Assembly: GCA_900074885.1 (NCBI GenBank)
Contig: FJUW01000002.1
Coordinates: 248,001-312,000 of the forward strand
DNA length: 64,000 nucleotides
DNA from: Rhynchosporium graminicola
Taxonomy: Eukaryota; Ascomycota; Leotiomycetes; Helotiales; Ploettnerulaceae
Direction: 5' to 3'
A model generated the notes under the pieces. It worked only from the letters and a program-made list of their open reading frames with translations. It did no database searches and was not told the origin of the DNA. How positions within the stretch are numbered: position 1 is the stretch's first letter; every line of letters begins with the position of its first letter. This document shows, one piece after another, positions 27,225 to 38,654 of the stretch. The translations under genes were made by a program, and so were the position numbers.

Positions 27225-29614
27225 ATGTCTTCAATACATATGGCATCATCACAAGAAGTGAGCATTGAGCCAACATTTGTGGGATCACACAGGTCACATG
27301 ACGAAACTCAGGGTGGAAATCATCATGAGAGCTTCGAGGATACTGGGAATGGTACTCACGATGACGTCGGGGCTCTCACTCGTATAGTGGCTCCTGATCT
27401 GTCAGGCCCGCAGCAGCATCAGCACGCTTCTTTCTTTTATCTAGCATTGATCGAGTCAAGGTGTAAGCGGCAAGCGGCAGCATTCATCAACGCCCACCGC
27501 GGTGAGGAAGTTCAACTTCCCGAAGACCATCCAGAAGTCTGCAAGCTTGCAGCCACCGTGTTCGCTCAATCAAAGAGAGACTTGGCCAATGTTGGAATGC
27601 TGCCTGAAGACTTAGTCAATCGACCAATTGCCGAGTTGCCGTCTTACTTGACATCGTTTGATGCTGCCATCAACAACATTGCAGCACGGAGAGCCTCTGA
27701 CGTCTCCGGGCCACCGCACATATCTTTCGTTGATTCTCAGGCGCTCTCTCTTGTCCCTGGAATCTCTCAGCTTCAACGACCACAGAACTATTCGAAAGCA
27801 CTGTTTCGCCAAGATCTCAGGATGGCACCTCCACTTCCGCAGAATGGGGAGCCATCCTTATTCTCACTGCTCTACTCTAATGACGATGGTGTCGTTCCAA
27901 GATCATACTATGACAGGGACTATCAGCAGTAAGTGTTTCCTGCTGTTTTATCTCGTCCCGTCTGCACATGCATATTTGTGCACTCTCTCTGCCTATCCGA
28001 ATGTCTCTCTTGCCTTTTTGATGCCATCTGATCATTGGACGACATTCAAACCCACCTCCTTCATCCTCTTCCAAAGTCTTCTAACATTCTGTTGCTGATA
28101 TCTTTCTAGATTGTCTAAACTAGGGAGTGGTGGGTTCGGCACTGTCTTTCTCGCAAGGAACGGCCTAGACAAGCAGGAGTACGCAATCAAACAAATTGCT
28201 GTTCCCGCTGAGAAATTCCTTGGCGGTGCTGGTGCTGTAAAACTGCAAAAGGTTCTCAATGAAGTGCAGTCACTGGCACGGCTTCAGCATCACAATATTG
28301 TGAAATACCACCATGCTTGGCTAGAAGAACGTATCCGTAGCAAGAATTTGGCAGAAGATGAAATCGACTCTGAAGCGGATTCTGATTCCGACTCAAATCC
28401 ACCTCCGGGTTCCACAGATGATGTTACAAGAGGCGTTCACAGCATACAACTGGGGTTGGAAAGGAGCCTCTTGAAACAGATCGATCGTCAGCGAGCAGAT
28501 TCCATTGAGGATGAGGAGAGTAGGAGTTACATTGTCTTCGGTACGTAATTTTTGTGTCCAGATCTTTCCTTTCGGGTCCACAATTTGGAAGCTTTAACCT
28601 CACTTCGGACACTCACATCCTTCACCTATGCCATTTTTCAAAGTCGAGAAGCACCACCGAGACTATGATTCAAGTACAAAGGCAGAATGGATCTTAATAC
28701 AGTTGCACGAAATGCTAATGCAATGATCAGAAACTTCAAATTCGGCAAAGGCTACGGCGGAATATAAGAGTACTTTTCGCGAATCAGGAGAAGAAAGCAG
28801 TGAGGATGGAGACGACAGTACCGAGGAGATCCCAAGGGAACACACTTCTAATGAAATCGCCCTCTACAAAGGAGTTGGAAAGGATGTGGTGTTGTACATC
28901 AAGATGTTTGCGTATCCGTTGTCTCTGGAAGACTTCATCTGGGCCGCGAATTCCAAGGAGCCCCCTCCAGTCAAGCACTGTTTCCACGCATTACCCACAA
29001 TCCGCCTGCTTCTCGCCATTCTAGACGGCACCGAGTATCTTCACAGGAAAGGTTTCATTCATCGCGATCTAAAGCCTCCAAATATCTTCCTCTCCATGCT
29101 CGAACCAGGGGAACCTCCGACCCACCAATTCATTGACATCTCGGATTGCAAAGAATGTGGTGTCTCTGAGCAAAAAGCTCACATCTGCCCGCACATCGGT
29201 GACTTCGGGTTGATTCACGATCTGAAGGTCGTGGCTGCAGATCCAGCAGCAACACCATCAAAGAAACAGGCTGCGCTGCAGCCATTTCCCTTTTCCACGG
29301 CAGGATCTCAGCAAGCAGGAACCAAGTTTTACTGCCCTACTCAAGTACCGAAGAAAGAACCAATTTGTCCAAAGCTTGACGTCTACAGTCTTGGCGTGAT
29401 TACATTCGAGATGGTACACAGATTCGGTACTAAGACCGAGCGAGCTATCACCCTGGACAAATTGAGAGATGGTGTATTCCCAGCGAAATTCGAGCAGCAT
29501 ACGCTCTGCGAAGGTATCAAAGCAATGTTGTGCCAAGATCGTGACGAACGCTGGAGCTGCGCGCAAGTTAGGGCATGGCTGAATCAGAAGCTCAAGGAGG
29601 AGACGGAGCCGTAG
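27225..29614 (+). CDS. eIF2alpha kinase, HRI type
   Basis: Three exons (27225-27928, 28110-28540, 28731-29614) encode about 672 aa. The ~235-residue N-terminus is mostly polar and includes a helical segment. The kinase domain starts with LGSGGFGTVFLARN, with the catalytic Lys in YAIKQIAV. A long acidic insert (about 28330-28870, including EIDSEADSDSDSN) separates the N-lobe strands, a hallmark of eIF2alpha kinases. KDVVLYIKMFAYPLSLEDF, catalytic loop IHRDLKPPNIFL, HIGDFGLIHD and GTKFYCPTQ follow. There is no HisRS-like domain as in Gcn2. By architecture it matches the HRI group, such as fission yeast Hri1/Hri2, which phosphorylate eIF2alpha under heme, oxidative or nutrient stress. Loss of heme regulation cannot be excluded. 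Confidence 0.9.
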
Positions 29615-30120
29615 ATACTGGCAGTGAGGCAGGAGTCCAAAGGACGTCAATAAGTAGAGACCGCACTACAAATATGTTGGAGTATGATACCATCGGATTG
29701 GGAAGACTGGAGTTTGTTTATTTGGCAGCAGGATCTGCATATGGTTTCTACTGTGGACGCACAGCGATTTATGCATTTGTCTCTAATAGAGGTCGAGTCT
29801 ACTGAAGATTCAGAAACAACAGCGAATAGCGAATGAAGTAACTTTAAAAACTCCACCGTTCTGATCTACATCACGGGCTCCAATGATTTCTTTCATGAAC
29901 AGCCAGAGTCTGTTAGCCAGTCAAGCGGTACTCCCGGATTAGCCACCACTGAAACAATCTGATCACGACAGACCCTAATAATTTCATGAGTGGTTTTTGT
30001 TTGATCCACACTCTTACACGGCAGATCCGGCAAACCAACTCTAAGCTCCTCGCTCTTGCTGCCTCCAACCTACATAACCCTAAAAGAATCGAAGCCCATC
30101 ATCTCCTCATCATCTCCTCA
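29615..30120. other. Convergent intergenic spacer
   Basis: Lies between the 3' ends of the kinase gene and the small membrane-protein gene. No coding sequence or repeat is recognised; presumably 3'-UTRs. Confidence 0.5.
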
Positions 30121-30717
30121 TCACGCCCCCTTCGTCCCTCCAATTTTCACACCAAAAATCTCCAGAAACCGCCTGATCAAAACCCACACCACCACACACC
30201 ATATATTGAACCACAACCTCACACTCAATAGTCCCTGCACATTAATGCGCATCCGGTTCAGCAAGCCCGGTATCTCGAAGGGATTCGCTATATACCTGCT
30301 GGCTCGAGAGGGGATATTGAGTGTTTGTAGATGTGCTTGTGCTAATTGGAAGGCTGTGAGAGTGTTTCGGGTGGTGGGCGATTGGGTGGAGAGATAAGAT
30401 GCTGTTGATGATGGGGTTGGTGAGAGAGCTGGGAAGAGGATAGATAGCAGAGCTGTTAGGGTTGGTAGTGTGGCGTGAGGCTGGAGGATGTGGATGGTGT
30501 TTTTGGGGTTGATAAGGTGCGAGGAGCAGGAGCATATGATGACTTGGATTTGATCATGAGAGGCATTGCTATCTCCTGCAAGAGTCTTCTATGTGGACGT
30601 TCAGACTTGACTTGACTTGACTTTACGGAGAGTATATCTTGGACTGACTTTTGATGGGCCTTGCTGGTCAAGTTTCTGTGCTGTTGAGATCTTTTGCTGT
30701 GGGTTAGGAGAATGCAT
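30121..30717 (-). CDS. Small membrane-anchored protein, two exons, unknown function
   Basis: No single frame shows this gene; it appears on splicing. Exon 1 is 30717-30627 (ATG, 30 codons plus one base, MHSPNPQQKIS..., ending YTL). The intron 30626-30576 has GTAAAG and TTGCAG ends and carries a CAAGT run. Exon 2 is 30575-30121, open with no internal stop to a TGA. Together they give 181 aa with exact phase. The second exon has an IQVIICSCSSHLINPKNTIHILQPH core, a helical LTALLSILFPAL segment and an amphipathic middle. A clear hydrophobic segment near the C-terminus (RLWFNIWCVVVWVLIRRFLEI) is followed by a short basic tail, suggesting a tail-anchored protein. I know no named family for it. Support is the open frame, splice phase and protein-like composition. 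Confidence 0.65.
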
Positions 30718-31942
30718 TGTTTATCCTTCGTATATGTCATCGATAGAACCAACAATAACAATATCAAATTCCGGAAATCATATCACATATGAACACCGAC
30801 GAGGCAGAATCTAGGCATCTACTTATCTATCCCGCATCTCCCATTCTAAATTCCATCCACAAGCAATTCTCCTCGCATCGCACAGCCCCCATCGCAAGCG
30901 TATTGGCTCACAAGGAGATCCTCCCAATTCATCCCGTCAGATGATAAAGTAAAACTTTACATATCTCGGGATCAGTCCCAATTCCTCTCACTTGGACCCC
31001 AGCGTACGTGATGGCTTGCAGCGTGCGCCATCCCCAGGTTCATTCATTCATTTTGACATTTGACACCTGCACCTCAGAGGCGCGCTCGTCGAGCTGCATG
31101 TCTCAATCCAGCTTGCTCGACATCGACTCAAGATCTGCACTTTGCACTCTGCAGTTGTCTGCCTATCTTGTCTTTGACCAGAAAACTCGGTAGCCTGATC
31201 CAATAAACCCCCAATAGACTCAGACTCAGCCTTGCACTCGCTTCCGCATTCGTTGTCCATAGATATTAGAAGGTTTTGCCTAACCCACCTATACACTTCG
31301 TTCTCGGCCCCCGGTCATGCACGCTTGTCGAATGCAGACGTATACCGAAGCGATCGCGCGTTTAAAACCTCCAATTTGGGTTCTGTTTTGGGTAAGAGGC
31401 CGAGCCGTCTCAGTCGATGTATGGATGTGTCGGGTTGGGAGAACTCGTCTCCAGGTCTCACCTGCATTATCGCTACTGTAAAGGCGATCATGTGAACGGG
31501 GGCCAAGAACAGAAAACTCAGCGTAGTATCACGATAAGCTTGAAAGACAGAGGACAGGACTCAAGACCGTAATTGGTAGGGTTTGACGAGGACGGTCCGG
31601 AACGGCTCGTTATGACGATTTTAAGACACCACATGGAAAGGGATTCCGGGAGGCGTTGGTAAATGTCTCAGGAAAGACATGAGGTTGACGTCTTTAGAGA
31701 AGATCCGACCTACGATGGGAACCACACGATAATGAAAGTATTTGTTTCCCGACACGGACTCAACCTATGCCGAAGAAGAAACTTGATACGCATCGCAGGC
31801 TGTGATAAGAGCGCGGAATTGAGGCTTTAATCACTGGATTCCATACATTATATATCAGATATCATGCTGTGCTCATATATTTTCTTAAGACATAGATACA
31901 GAAACGCCAATCTTGCACATCATATCGCATCACATGGCCCGT
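30718..31942. other. Intergenic region, no gene seen
   Basis: About 1.2 kb upstream of the small membrane-protein gene and downstream of the dehydrogenase. Only short unconserved frames. The left part is the presumed promoter of the gene starting at 30717. Confidence 0.45.
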
Positions 31943-33918
31943 CTACTTCTTGTAAGTAGTCAGAGCTGGGCTTCCTGCACACGGAGGTGCAGAGAACTTT
32001 GTCTCCACAAAAACCTTCTGCATGCCGTCTTCCTTCTTCTCGAATTTGTAGTAGACGGTGTCTAGTTCGTCGATTGAGACACGATGAGAGACCATCTTCA
32101 ATGGATCAATCTCACCACTCTCGATCATCTTGCAGAGTTTGTCCCAGTAAAGGTGGACTGGCGCTTGACCATTGCCGATGAGGCGGATTCCACGCTCCAT
32201 CAATGAGCCGATATTGAAATGGTTGGTCTTATTCTGTTAGTTTTTAACTCATAGTGTTCAGAAAAGGTGGAACTTACGTATCCGACATACACGCCAGTAA
32301 TTCCACATCGTCCGAAATTGCGGACCGAAGTGATCATCTCGTTGACGATCTCGGAAGTGTCAGTTTCTAAGCCAAGTTGCATCTCGAAGTACTATAAGCA
32401 ATGGGATTAGCAGTTATTCGATAAGATACGTCTCGAAAGAAGATTGAACGTCTCAAAATGTTGAGACATTTAAAAAGGTTAGGAAAATGAGCTTCCTCAA
32501 TACGTACGTGAGCCCAGCCTTTAGCATATTCCCCAGCAACGCACTCGAGAGCAACATCTGGGCCTCGAGGGCACATCTCTCGGATTTTCGAGTAAACGGT
32601 CTCTCCTCTGGGCAGTGCACTGTAGTCGATAGTTTCAACTTTAGGGTATTTGGACTTTACGTAATCGAGTCTCCAATTGGCGTCGATCATGATCACTCGC
32701 TTTGCTCCGTTCATAAATGCAAACTCAGCACACATTTGGCCAATTGGACCTGCAAATGTTGGTTAGTGTTCAGGAATGTTATAATTAGAGCGAAACCCAT
32801 ACCAGCTCCCCAAATAGCGACAGTGTCGTCTTTGTCAATGCGGGTGTCAACCACACAATTCCAAGATGTACAAAGAACATCGGAGAGGTACAGTCCCTTC
32901 TCGTCTGGGACACTGTCTGGAAGCTTAAGAAGGTTGACATCGCCGAATGGCACACGAGTGTATTCAGCCTGTCCTCCAGCCTGTGAGATATGTAAGCAAC
33001 AATTTTGACGTTGTTCCTCGAGGACCGGGGAATGATCTATTAAACAAGCACTTAAGAACTCTGTACTTACAAATCCACCAGTGAAATGAGAGTAGCCGAA
33101 CATTCCGGCTGTTCTTCCTCCGTACATGCCATTCTCCATAGTATTCGAATTCGTCTTCTCACATTGCGAAGAAAGTTTCTGCTTACAGAAGAAACACTAG
33201 AACAGTTAATCAGAAGATTTCAGGTACGGTCATAGAACACTTACATCTCCGCAGGCAATCTGGAACGAAGCTACAACACGATCACCCTTCTTCAATCCCG
33301 TAACAGCTGGGCCCATTGAATCAACGATACCACAGAACTCGTGACCGAGAATATCGCCTTTCTCCATCTGCACCACACTTCCGTGTAAAAGATGTAAATC
33401 ACTTCCACAAACAGTTGATCCTGTAATCTTCAGGATCACATCACGGTCTTCGACGACTCTAGGCTTAGGGACCTGCTCTATTCAAATTCGTCAGCTCTAT
33501 GTATCTTTTGCGAATCGAGGTTGTGCAAATCCGTCTCCGCCTTGTTAAAGTCAAGTTGGTCAACAAATATTCATAACTTCAAACTCATACGAAATGTCCT
33601 GGACTTGGGAGTCCAAGTCGCAAAGATATTGCAAGACATTACCCAAGTAATAATTCAGACTTATATGATGGCCTTGCTCAGTTGAAAAGTTTGCTTCGCT
33701 CGACAAATTTGCCCAGCCTCAAAGAGTTATAATCATGAGGACTTACCCATCTTGACAGAGTTCTTGCCATTCCACACGAGCGCCTGCATCATCTCACCAC
33801 TGGGATCCGCATACTTCGCCCTGTCTCGTCCTGGATTCGTGATATCTTGTGCTGTGACGGCGTTGGAACCATGGCCGACCGCCTTCTCCAACAAAGCTGC
33901 TGCTTGACTCAATGCCAT
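31943..33918 (-). CDS. Zinc-dependent medium-chain alcohol dehydrogenase
   Basis: Seven exons (33918-33747, 33477-33245, 33196-33071, 32980-32803, 32749-32508, 32391-32278, 32227-31943) give about 449 aa with exact phases. The catalytic zinc site is seen as TVCGSDLHLLHG and GDILGHEFCGIV. The structural zinc site begins CGDCFFCKQKLSSQC, split by an intron. The Rossmann motif is AIWGAGPIGQMCAEFA, followed by VIMIDANWRLDYVKSK; the acidic residue there suggests NAD preference. The ~60-residue N-terminal extension before the catalytic domain is longer than in yeast Adh. The layout resembles fungal proteins annotated as alcohol or glutathione-independent formaldehyde dehydrogenases. The substrate is not determinable. 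Confidence 0.92.
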
Positions 33919-34426
33919 GATGAAAGATTTATGATATGAGGATTTTGATTTATCTTGAGGGTTTATCTTCCTGTCAAATGCTGAATTCGACAATAAAAGT
34001 TGAATTCAGATGGGAAATAAGTGCTTGTACTTGTAGTTGCCATTTTTTTGTGGAGTTGGTTCTTGCCATATTGCTTCAAAGTCGTTACGTCACTCCTTGC
34101 CAGATCCTGAGCGACGTCACTGGGTGATGATCCTAGATCGAATTGTTGATTGACAATAATTACCAATACTGAATAATTGAAGTTGCAAAATTGAAAAATA
34201 TATTCTCGTTGGCTTCAAGAAAAGGCAAGTTTAGCGTCTCATAGTTCATGTGTAGACTAGACTGGGTCAACAATTAGAGTAGCTGTCAAGGTGCCTCGTC
34301 TGCCGCCATCCTTCCGTTCGGCTAACACGCCACGCTCAATGGACATAGTCTGTTTTTGAAACTCTAAAACAAAACAAATGAATAGATTAGCATGATCAAA
34401 CCGCGGATTGATAATTTGGGATGTGT
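33919..34426. other. Promoter region of the alcohol dehydrogenase gene
   Basis: About 0.5 kb between the start of the dehydrogenase gene and the end of the hydrolase gene, both on the minus strand. No gene seen; expected to carry the dehydrogenase promoter. Confidence 0.4.
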
Positions 34427-35722
34427 TCAGTCAGAAGATATCTCGACCATAAAATTGTTATAACATCTCTGTTTTATACTCGATCTGGCGAAGATTGAAG
34501 ATTCGGACTGTTTGAAATGAAAAGGTATGTTGAGTTGAAACTGCAAGGAACAAAGCAGCGCCACTACCTTGGTAGACACAATTCTACGAATCGTTTCATT
34601 CAAATCGTAATATGACTGACAGAAAAACGATTCTTGCATTATTTGAGCACTCGCCTGAGCCATTCCATCCCCGTCTTGGCAGCTGTAACAGAAATATCTG
34701 CTGTTGGCACAAGAGCGGTAGAGCCATGCCTAAATTCTCAGATCAGTAGTGTAGATATAATTGAAGAACAATCTGGACAATCGGGATCACTCACCATGCA
34801 CCTGGCCACACGTGTAACTCCGCAGTCCCACCACATTGCCACATCTTCGAAGCAAACGCAACGGCTTCATCTCTAAAAGGCTCCGCTGATCCCACTGAAA
34901 TGTAGGTTGGCGGCAATCCAGAGAGATGCTCAGCACGAGCTGGCGCAACATATACGCTGACATCTTTGCTACCTCTCTTACCGGGAAGAACAGCGTCCCA
35001 GGCAACGATATTCTGGCTACCAGTATAGCCACCATCATACATGAACTGCTTGACAGACACTGACGTACAACGGTCATCGAGCATAGGGTCAGTGAGATGC
35101 AGTGCAAAGATAGGCGGTCCTTTTCTATCTCGCGCAGCAAGGGTAATTCCAGCCGCTAAACATCCGCCTGCTGATCCACCCATAACTGTAATTTTTGCTG
35201 GATCAAAGCCTAGCTTTGTTGCGTTTCGAAAGGTCCATTCCCTAGAATCAGATCGCTTATCAAACGAGGGCCGCGGAACTTTCAGACCAGATGTACTTAC
35301 AGACCTGCATAACAGTCATCTATCTGGGCAGGAGCAGGATGTTCTGGAGCAAGTCGATATTCCACACTGACAACAACCGCATTGAATTCTTTGACCAGAC
35401 CAAATGTGGCGCCCAGGAAGAAATATCTGTTCCCTAGAACAAGGGCACCGCCATGTATCCAATAGAATACAGGATTCGTGCCATCTGTTCCTTGTTTTGG
35501 CTTCAAGATCGTCAAAGCGATTTGGTCGTCAGGACCTTGGATGGTAACTTCTTCGTGGAGAACCTCCGGGTCCATGTGAAGTATTGCAGGGTTACATAGC
35601 GGTTCCATTGCTTGTCGTTGCTGTTTAATTTTAGCATAGTCGTATGGTTCGGTTTCTTTGGGGAAAGCAGCGAGAACTGCTTCGACAGCGGGGTCAAATG
35701 GAGGAGCATTGAGATGAGCCAT
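34427..35722 (-). CDS. Alpha/beta-hydrolase, HSL-type esterase
   Basis: Three exons (35722-35301, 35241-34795, 34739-34427) give about 393 aa. The oxyanion-hole motif is YWIHGGALVLGN, preceded by the typical PVF strand. EYRLAPEHPAPAQIDDCYAG is the hormone-sensitive-lipase family block. The nucleophile elbow is VMGGSAGGCLAAG (GxSxG). The catalytic Asp lies near SVGSAEPFRDEAV, and the His is in WPGAWHGS, split across intron 2. The family hydrolyses short acyl esters and some lactones or carbamates. No signal peptide is seen, so it is likely intracellular. The last ~45 residues after IVSTK look unlike the family, so the true 3' end may involve an unrecognised splice site. Confidence 0.88.
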
Positions 35723-36979
35723 CTTGAGCTGAGTGCTTGGTTTAGATATTAATCGACCGTCTTGTATGATAAGTGGTATTTAGAAAGAAGTGATTAGTTT
35801 GCTGGTAGTGACGAACGCGTATATTACTCAATAGCGGGGCTGCTCTAGTTCGTTACTGGTGAAGCTGAGAAAAGGTAAAGTCCTGTTATAGTTTCGTGAC
35901 TCGAAACAACACTTTGGTGAAGATGTAAAGCAGATGTATGAATTTCAGTAATCACTTGGTCAGATTTTTCTGCAAGCTTTTTAGTTCTCCGTGCCTCAAT
36001 ATATCGTTTTACAACCACGCACTTTACTGGTAATGAAAAGGGCGGGCCTCGCAGTAGTCTCACCCCTCTAAATCTCCGCACAGGCTGCTCAGGTGAAGAG
36101 ATTTAGCACCGCAAAGATGCGAGAAGCACCAAGCTAGTGATTTAGATCGAAAAGAAAATAAATTCCGCGATGGCTTTTTCGGTTGTCTACAGCAAGAAAG
36201 TAAGGAGTGGAGGAACATTAGTCCGCTCAGCAGCACAAAGGCGGGTTCGGGTATAAAGTAAGCGACTCATATACAAGATTTCAAAATACAGTAAGAAGGT
36301 ACCCATAACTTCCAGATCTGATAAAGCATGAACTTCTCGATTACTTGCTGATACTATTATATACACTATGGTCAGCTGCAAAAAAAAAGTCTTTCCGGAT
36401 CCTTCGGAGCACATCCCCAGAAAGCGTTCCAATGCTTGAATCTCTTCAATACCTGTCAATATTGCAAGCCTATCCAATCCCTGCCTTACACCGGATATAC
36501 AAAAATGCTTATGGTTTGTTACAAGCTCTGCTACCCGCACCGACGGCACGGTTTTCGATCTGTCCCGGCTACTAAATCGAATCGATATCAAAATTTCCCT
36601 TGGCTTTCAATTATTCTGCAAGACTGCATATCAAGTGGCTGGCGTAAATCTGCTCAATACCCCTCATTCTCGGAAGAACACTGTCGGTATGTGTAGCCAC
36701 GTCTTTCAGTCGATGATCTTGGGCATAGAGATTGAGCAGTTTTCAGTTAACCTGCGTCGGTAGTCTGGCCTTCTTGGAAGGTCTATTGGCTCGTTCGTAC
36801 ATTCTTTTCTTCGATATTTGATTTTCGTTCTTGGCTTCAAAGCATGGGGCCCTTAACGTAAGTACTATTTGAATTGAAACGAGGGTGCTAGAAACTATAT
36901 AAGTACATTACAGAAACTTTGAAGATTACGCTTGTCATCGCATATTCACTGCTATTTCATGTTTGTTTACTTCGGAAGC
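35723..36979. other. Intergenic region, no gene seen
   Basis: Divergent promoter space of about 1.25 kb between the hydrolase and the DJ-1-like gene. Open frames here are short and lack motifs. Confidence 0.45.
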
Positions 36980-37921
36980 ATGTTTTCTCTCAACAAATGC
37001 ACGGGTTTGCTGGTCTTGGCAAGTGTCGTATGTAGCCAGTGTGGACAAGCATCAAGTAGGTCAAACACCACCAGGCAACCAGAAGAATGAAAAATGCAAT
37101 AAGAACTACATCTTCTAACAAAAGGCCAAGATGCCACGCCACCCTACGCATTCGGCATGATCGTGTTTCCCGGTTTCCAAGCCCTCGACGTCTTCGGCCC
37201 CCTCGACGCACTCAACGTCCTCGCCTTCACCACCAAGATAAACCTGACCGTCATCGCTGACACGCTCGAGCCCGTAACAACGAACAGAGTCTCCTGGACC
37301 ACATCAGCCGTGAACGCCACATTCGGCGAAACCATTCTCCCAAGCCATACCTTTGCCAACGCACCTGCTCTTGACGTGCTTATCATCCCAGGTGGGTTGG
37401 GGACCAGAGCTCCGGGAGCTGGACTCGATTCTGCGATTGCGTTTATCAGGGAGAGATATCCTACTGTGAAGTATTTGATTAGTGTGTGTACGGGTGCTGG
37501 TGTTGTTGCTAGAGCGGGTGTCTTGGACGGGAAATGCGCAACGACGAATAAGAAGGCCTGGGCGACCACTATACCTTGGGGCCCCAAAGTGAAATGGGTT
37601 GCCGAAGCACGATGGGTGACCGACGAGAATATCTGTTAGTGTTTATCCTTAAACCTTCTCAAAGCAGGCTAGGGATTTGGAATATGCAGCATCGAGTGCA
37701 ACTTGCTGATATCGTGCATAGGGACCTCGTCTGGGGTGTCCGCTGGGATTGATGTCACGATCGCTTTTATCGCCAAGGTATTCGGAGAGGCGAAGGCGGT
37801 GGAAGTTGCGAATGGGATGGAATACCATCGACAGACCAACTCTACTGATGATCCGTTTGCGGGACTGTATGGGTTGACTAATGTGAGGAACTCGACGAAT
37901 GGCGCTGTGGATACTTGCTAG
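36980..37921 (+). CDS. Secreted DJ-1/PfpI-family protein, isonitrile-hydratase-like
   Basis: Three exons (36980-37055, 37125-37634, 37722-37921) give 261 aa with exact phases. Exon 1 encodes a signal-peptide-like start (MFSLNKCTGLLVLASVVCS). The mature part has the class-I glutamine-amidotransferase-like fold: FGMIVFPGFQALDVFGPLDAL, LDVLIIPGGLGTRAP and the nucleophile elbow YLISVCTGAGVVARAG. The Cys-Thr pair together with the Asp of ALDVFGP resembles bacterial isonitrile hydratase (Cys, Thr, Asp), which hydrates isocyanides to formamides. Several N-glycosylation sequons (NLT, NAT, NST) fit secretion. Secretion is unusual for this mostly cytosolic superfamily. The enzymatic role is inference from the motif only. 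Confidence 0.87.
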
Positions 37922-38654
37922 GATATGAAGCGACTGAACAGATTAGGAGATAACTTTGAGGTTTTTAGGGAATCAAACGTTGGAGAAGGCATGTAGGGGG
38001 AATGTAAATATGATGACTGAGTTGAATTTGTGTCTCTGCTATGAGGATTTTCTACTACGCTGCAGTTTCGAGAATGCATTTGCATGAGCACGACGAGTCA
38101 TTGAATAGTAAGTGATATTTCTTCATCCACTATCCTTCATTTGATATTAGTTCTTTCACCTCGCCAACGCAGGAGCAGCATCTAAAACCAAGAGTTTCGA
38201 CAAAGTCTGATAGCAGCGTTCCTGAGATAGATGTAAGGAACTGGAACTGATATCAATTGCATAATCTGATTTTTAAAGTGTTAGAGAATAAAATTGACGT
38301 GGCCAATATGATGAACTTCAGGGCCTTAGTTCGCCTCGTAGAAAAGGGAGGCACTCTAAGCATAGGCATTCCTTCAGAATTTTTTCCTTTTCAGACTTGC
38401 TTGTACTCGCAGTCAGGTATGCAGACGTGTACTCAATTTACAGAGAGGGAGAATTTTCAACGGGCACAGACACGAGACCTTGGCTGATCTAAGATCGTCG
38501 GTAGCTCTGACAAATTAACAACCCTGCCACTATACGCGAGCCATAAATAACACAAGCATATCAGCGTTGAACACACATGTTTAAAATTGTACAAAGAAGT
38601 TCCTAATGTTTCATAAGCTCCTACAAAAAGATCGCTCGTACATCTCTCTCTCTC
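37922..38654. other. Convergent intergenic spacer
   Basis: About 0.7 kb between two convergent genes. A 76-codon frame at 38257 has no recognisable feature. Nothing further supported. Confidence 0.45.
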
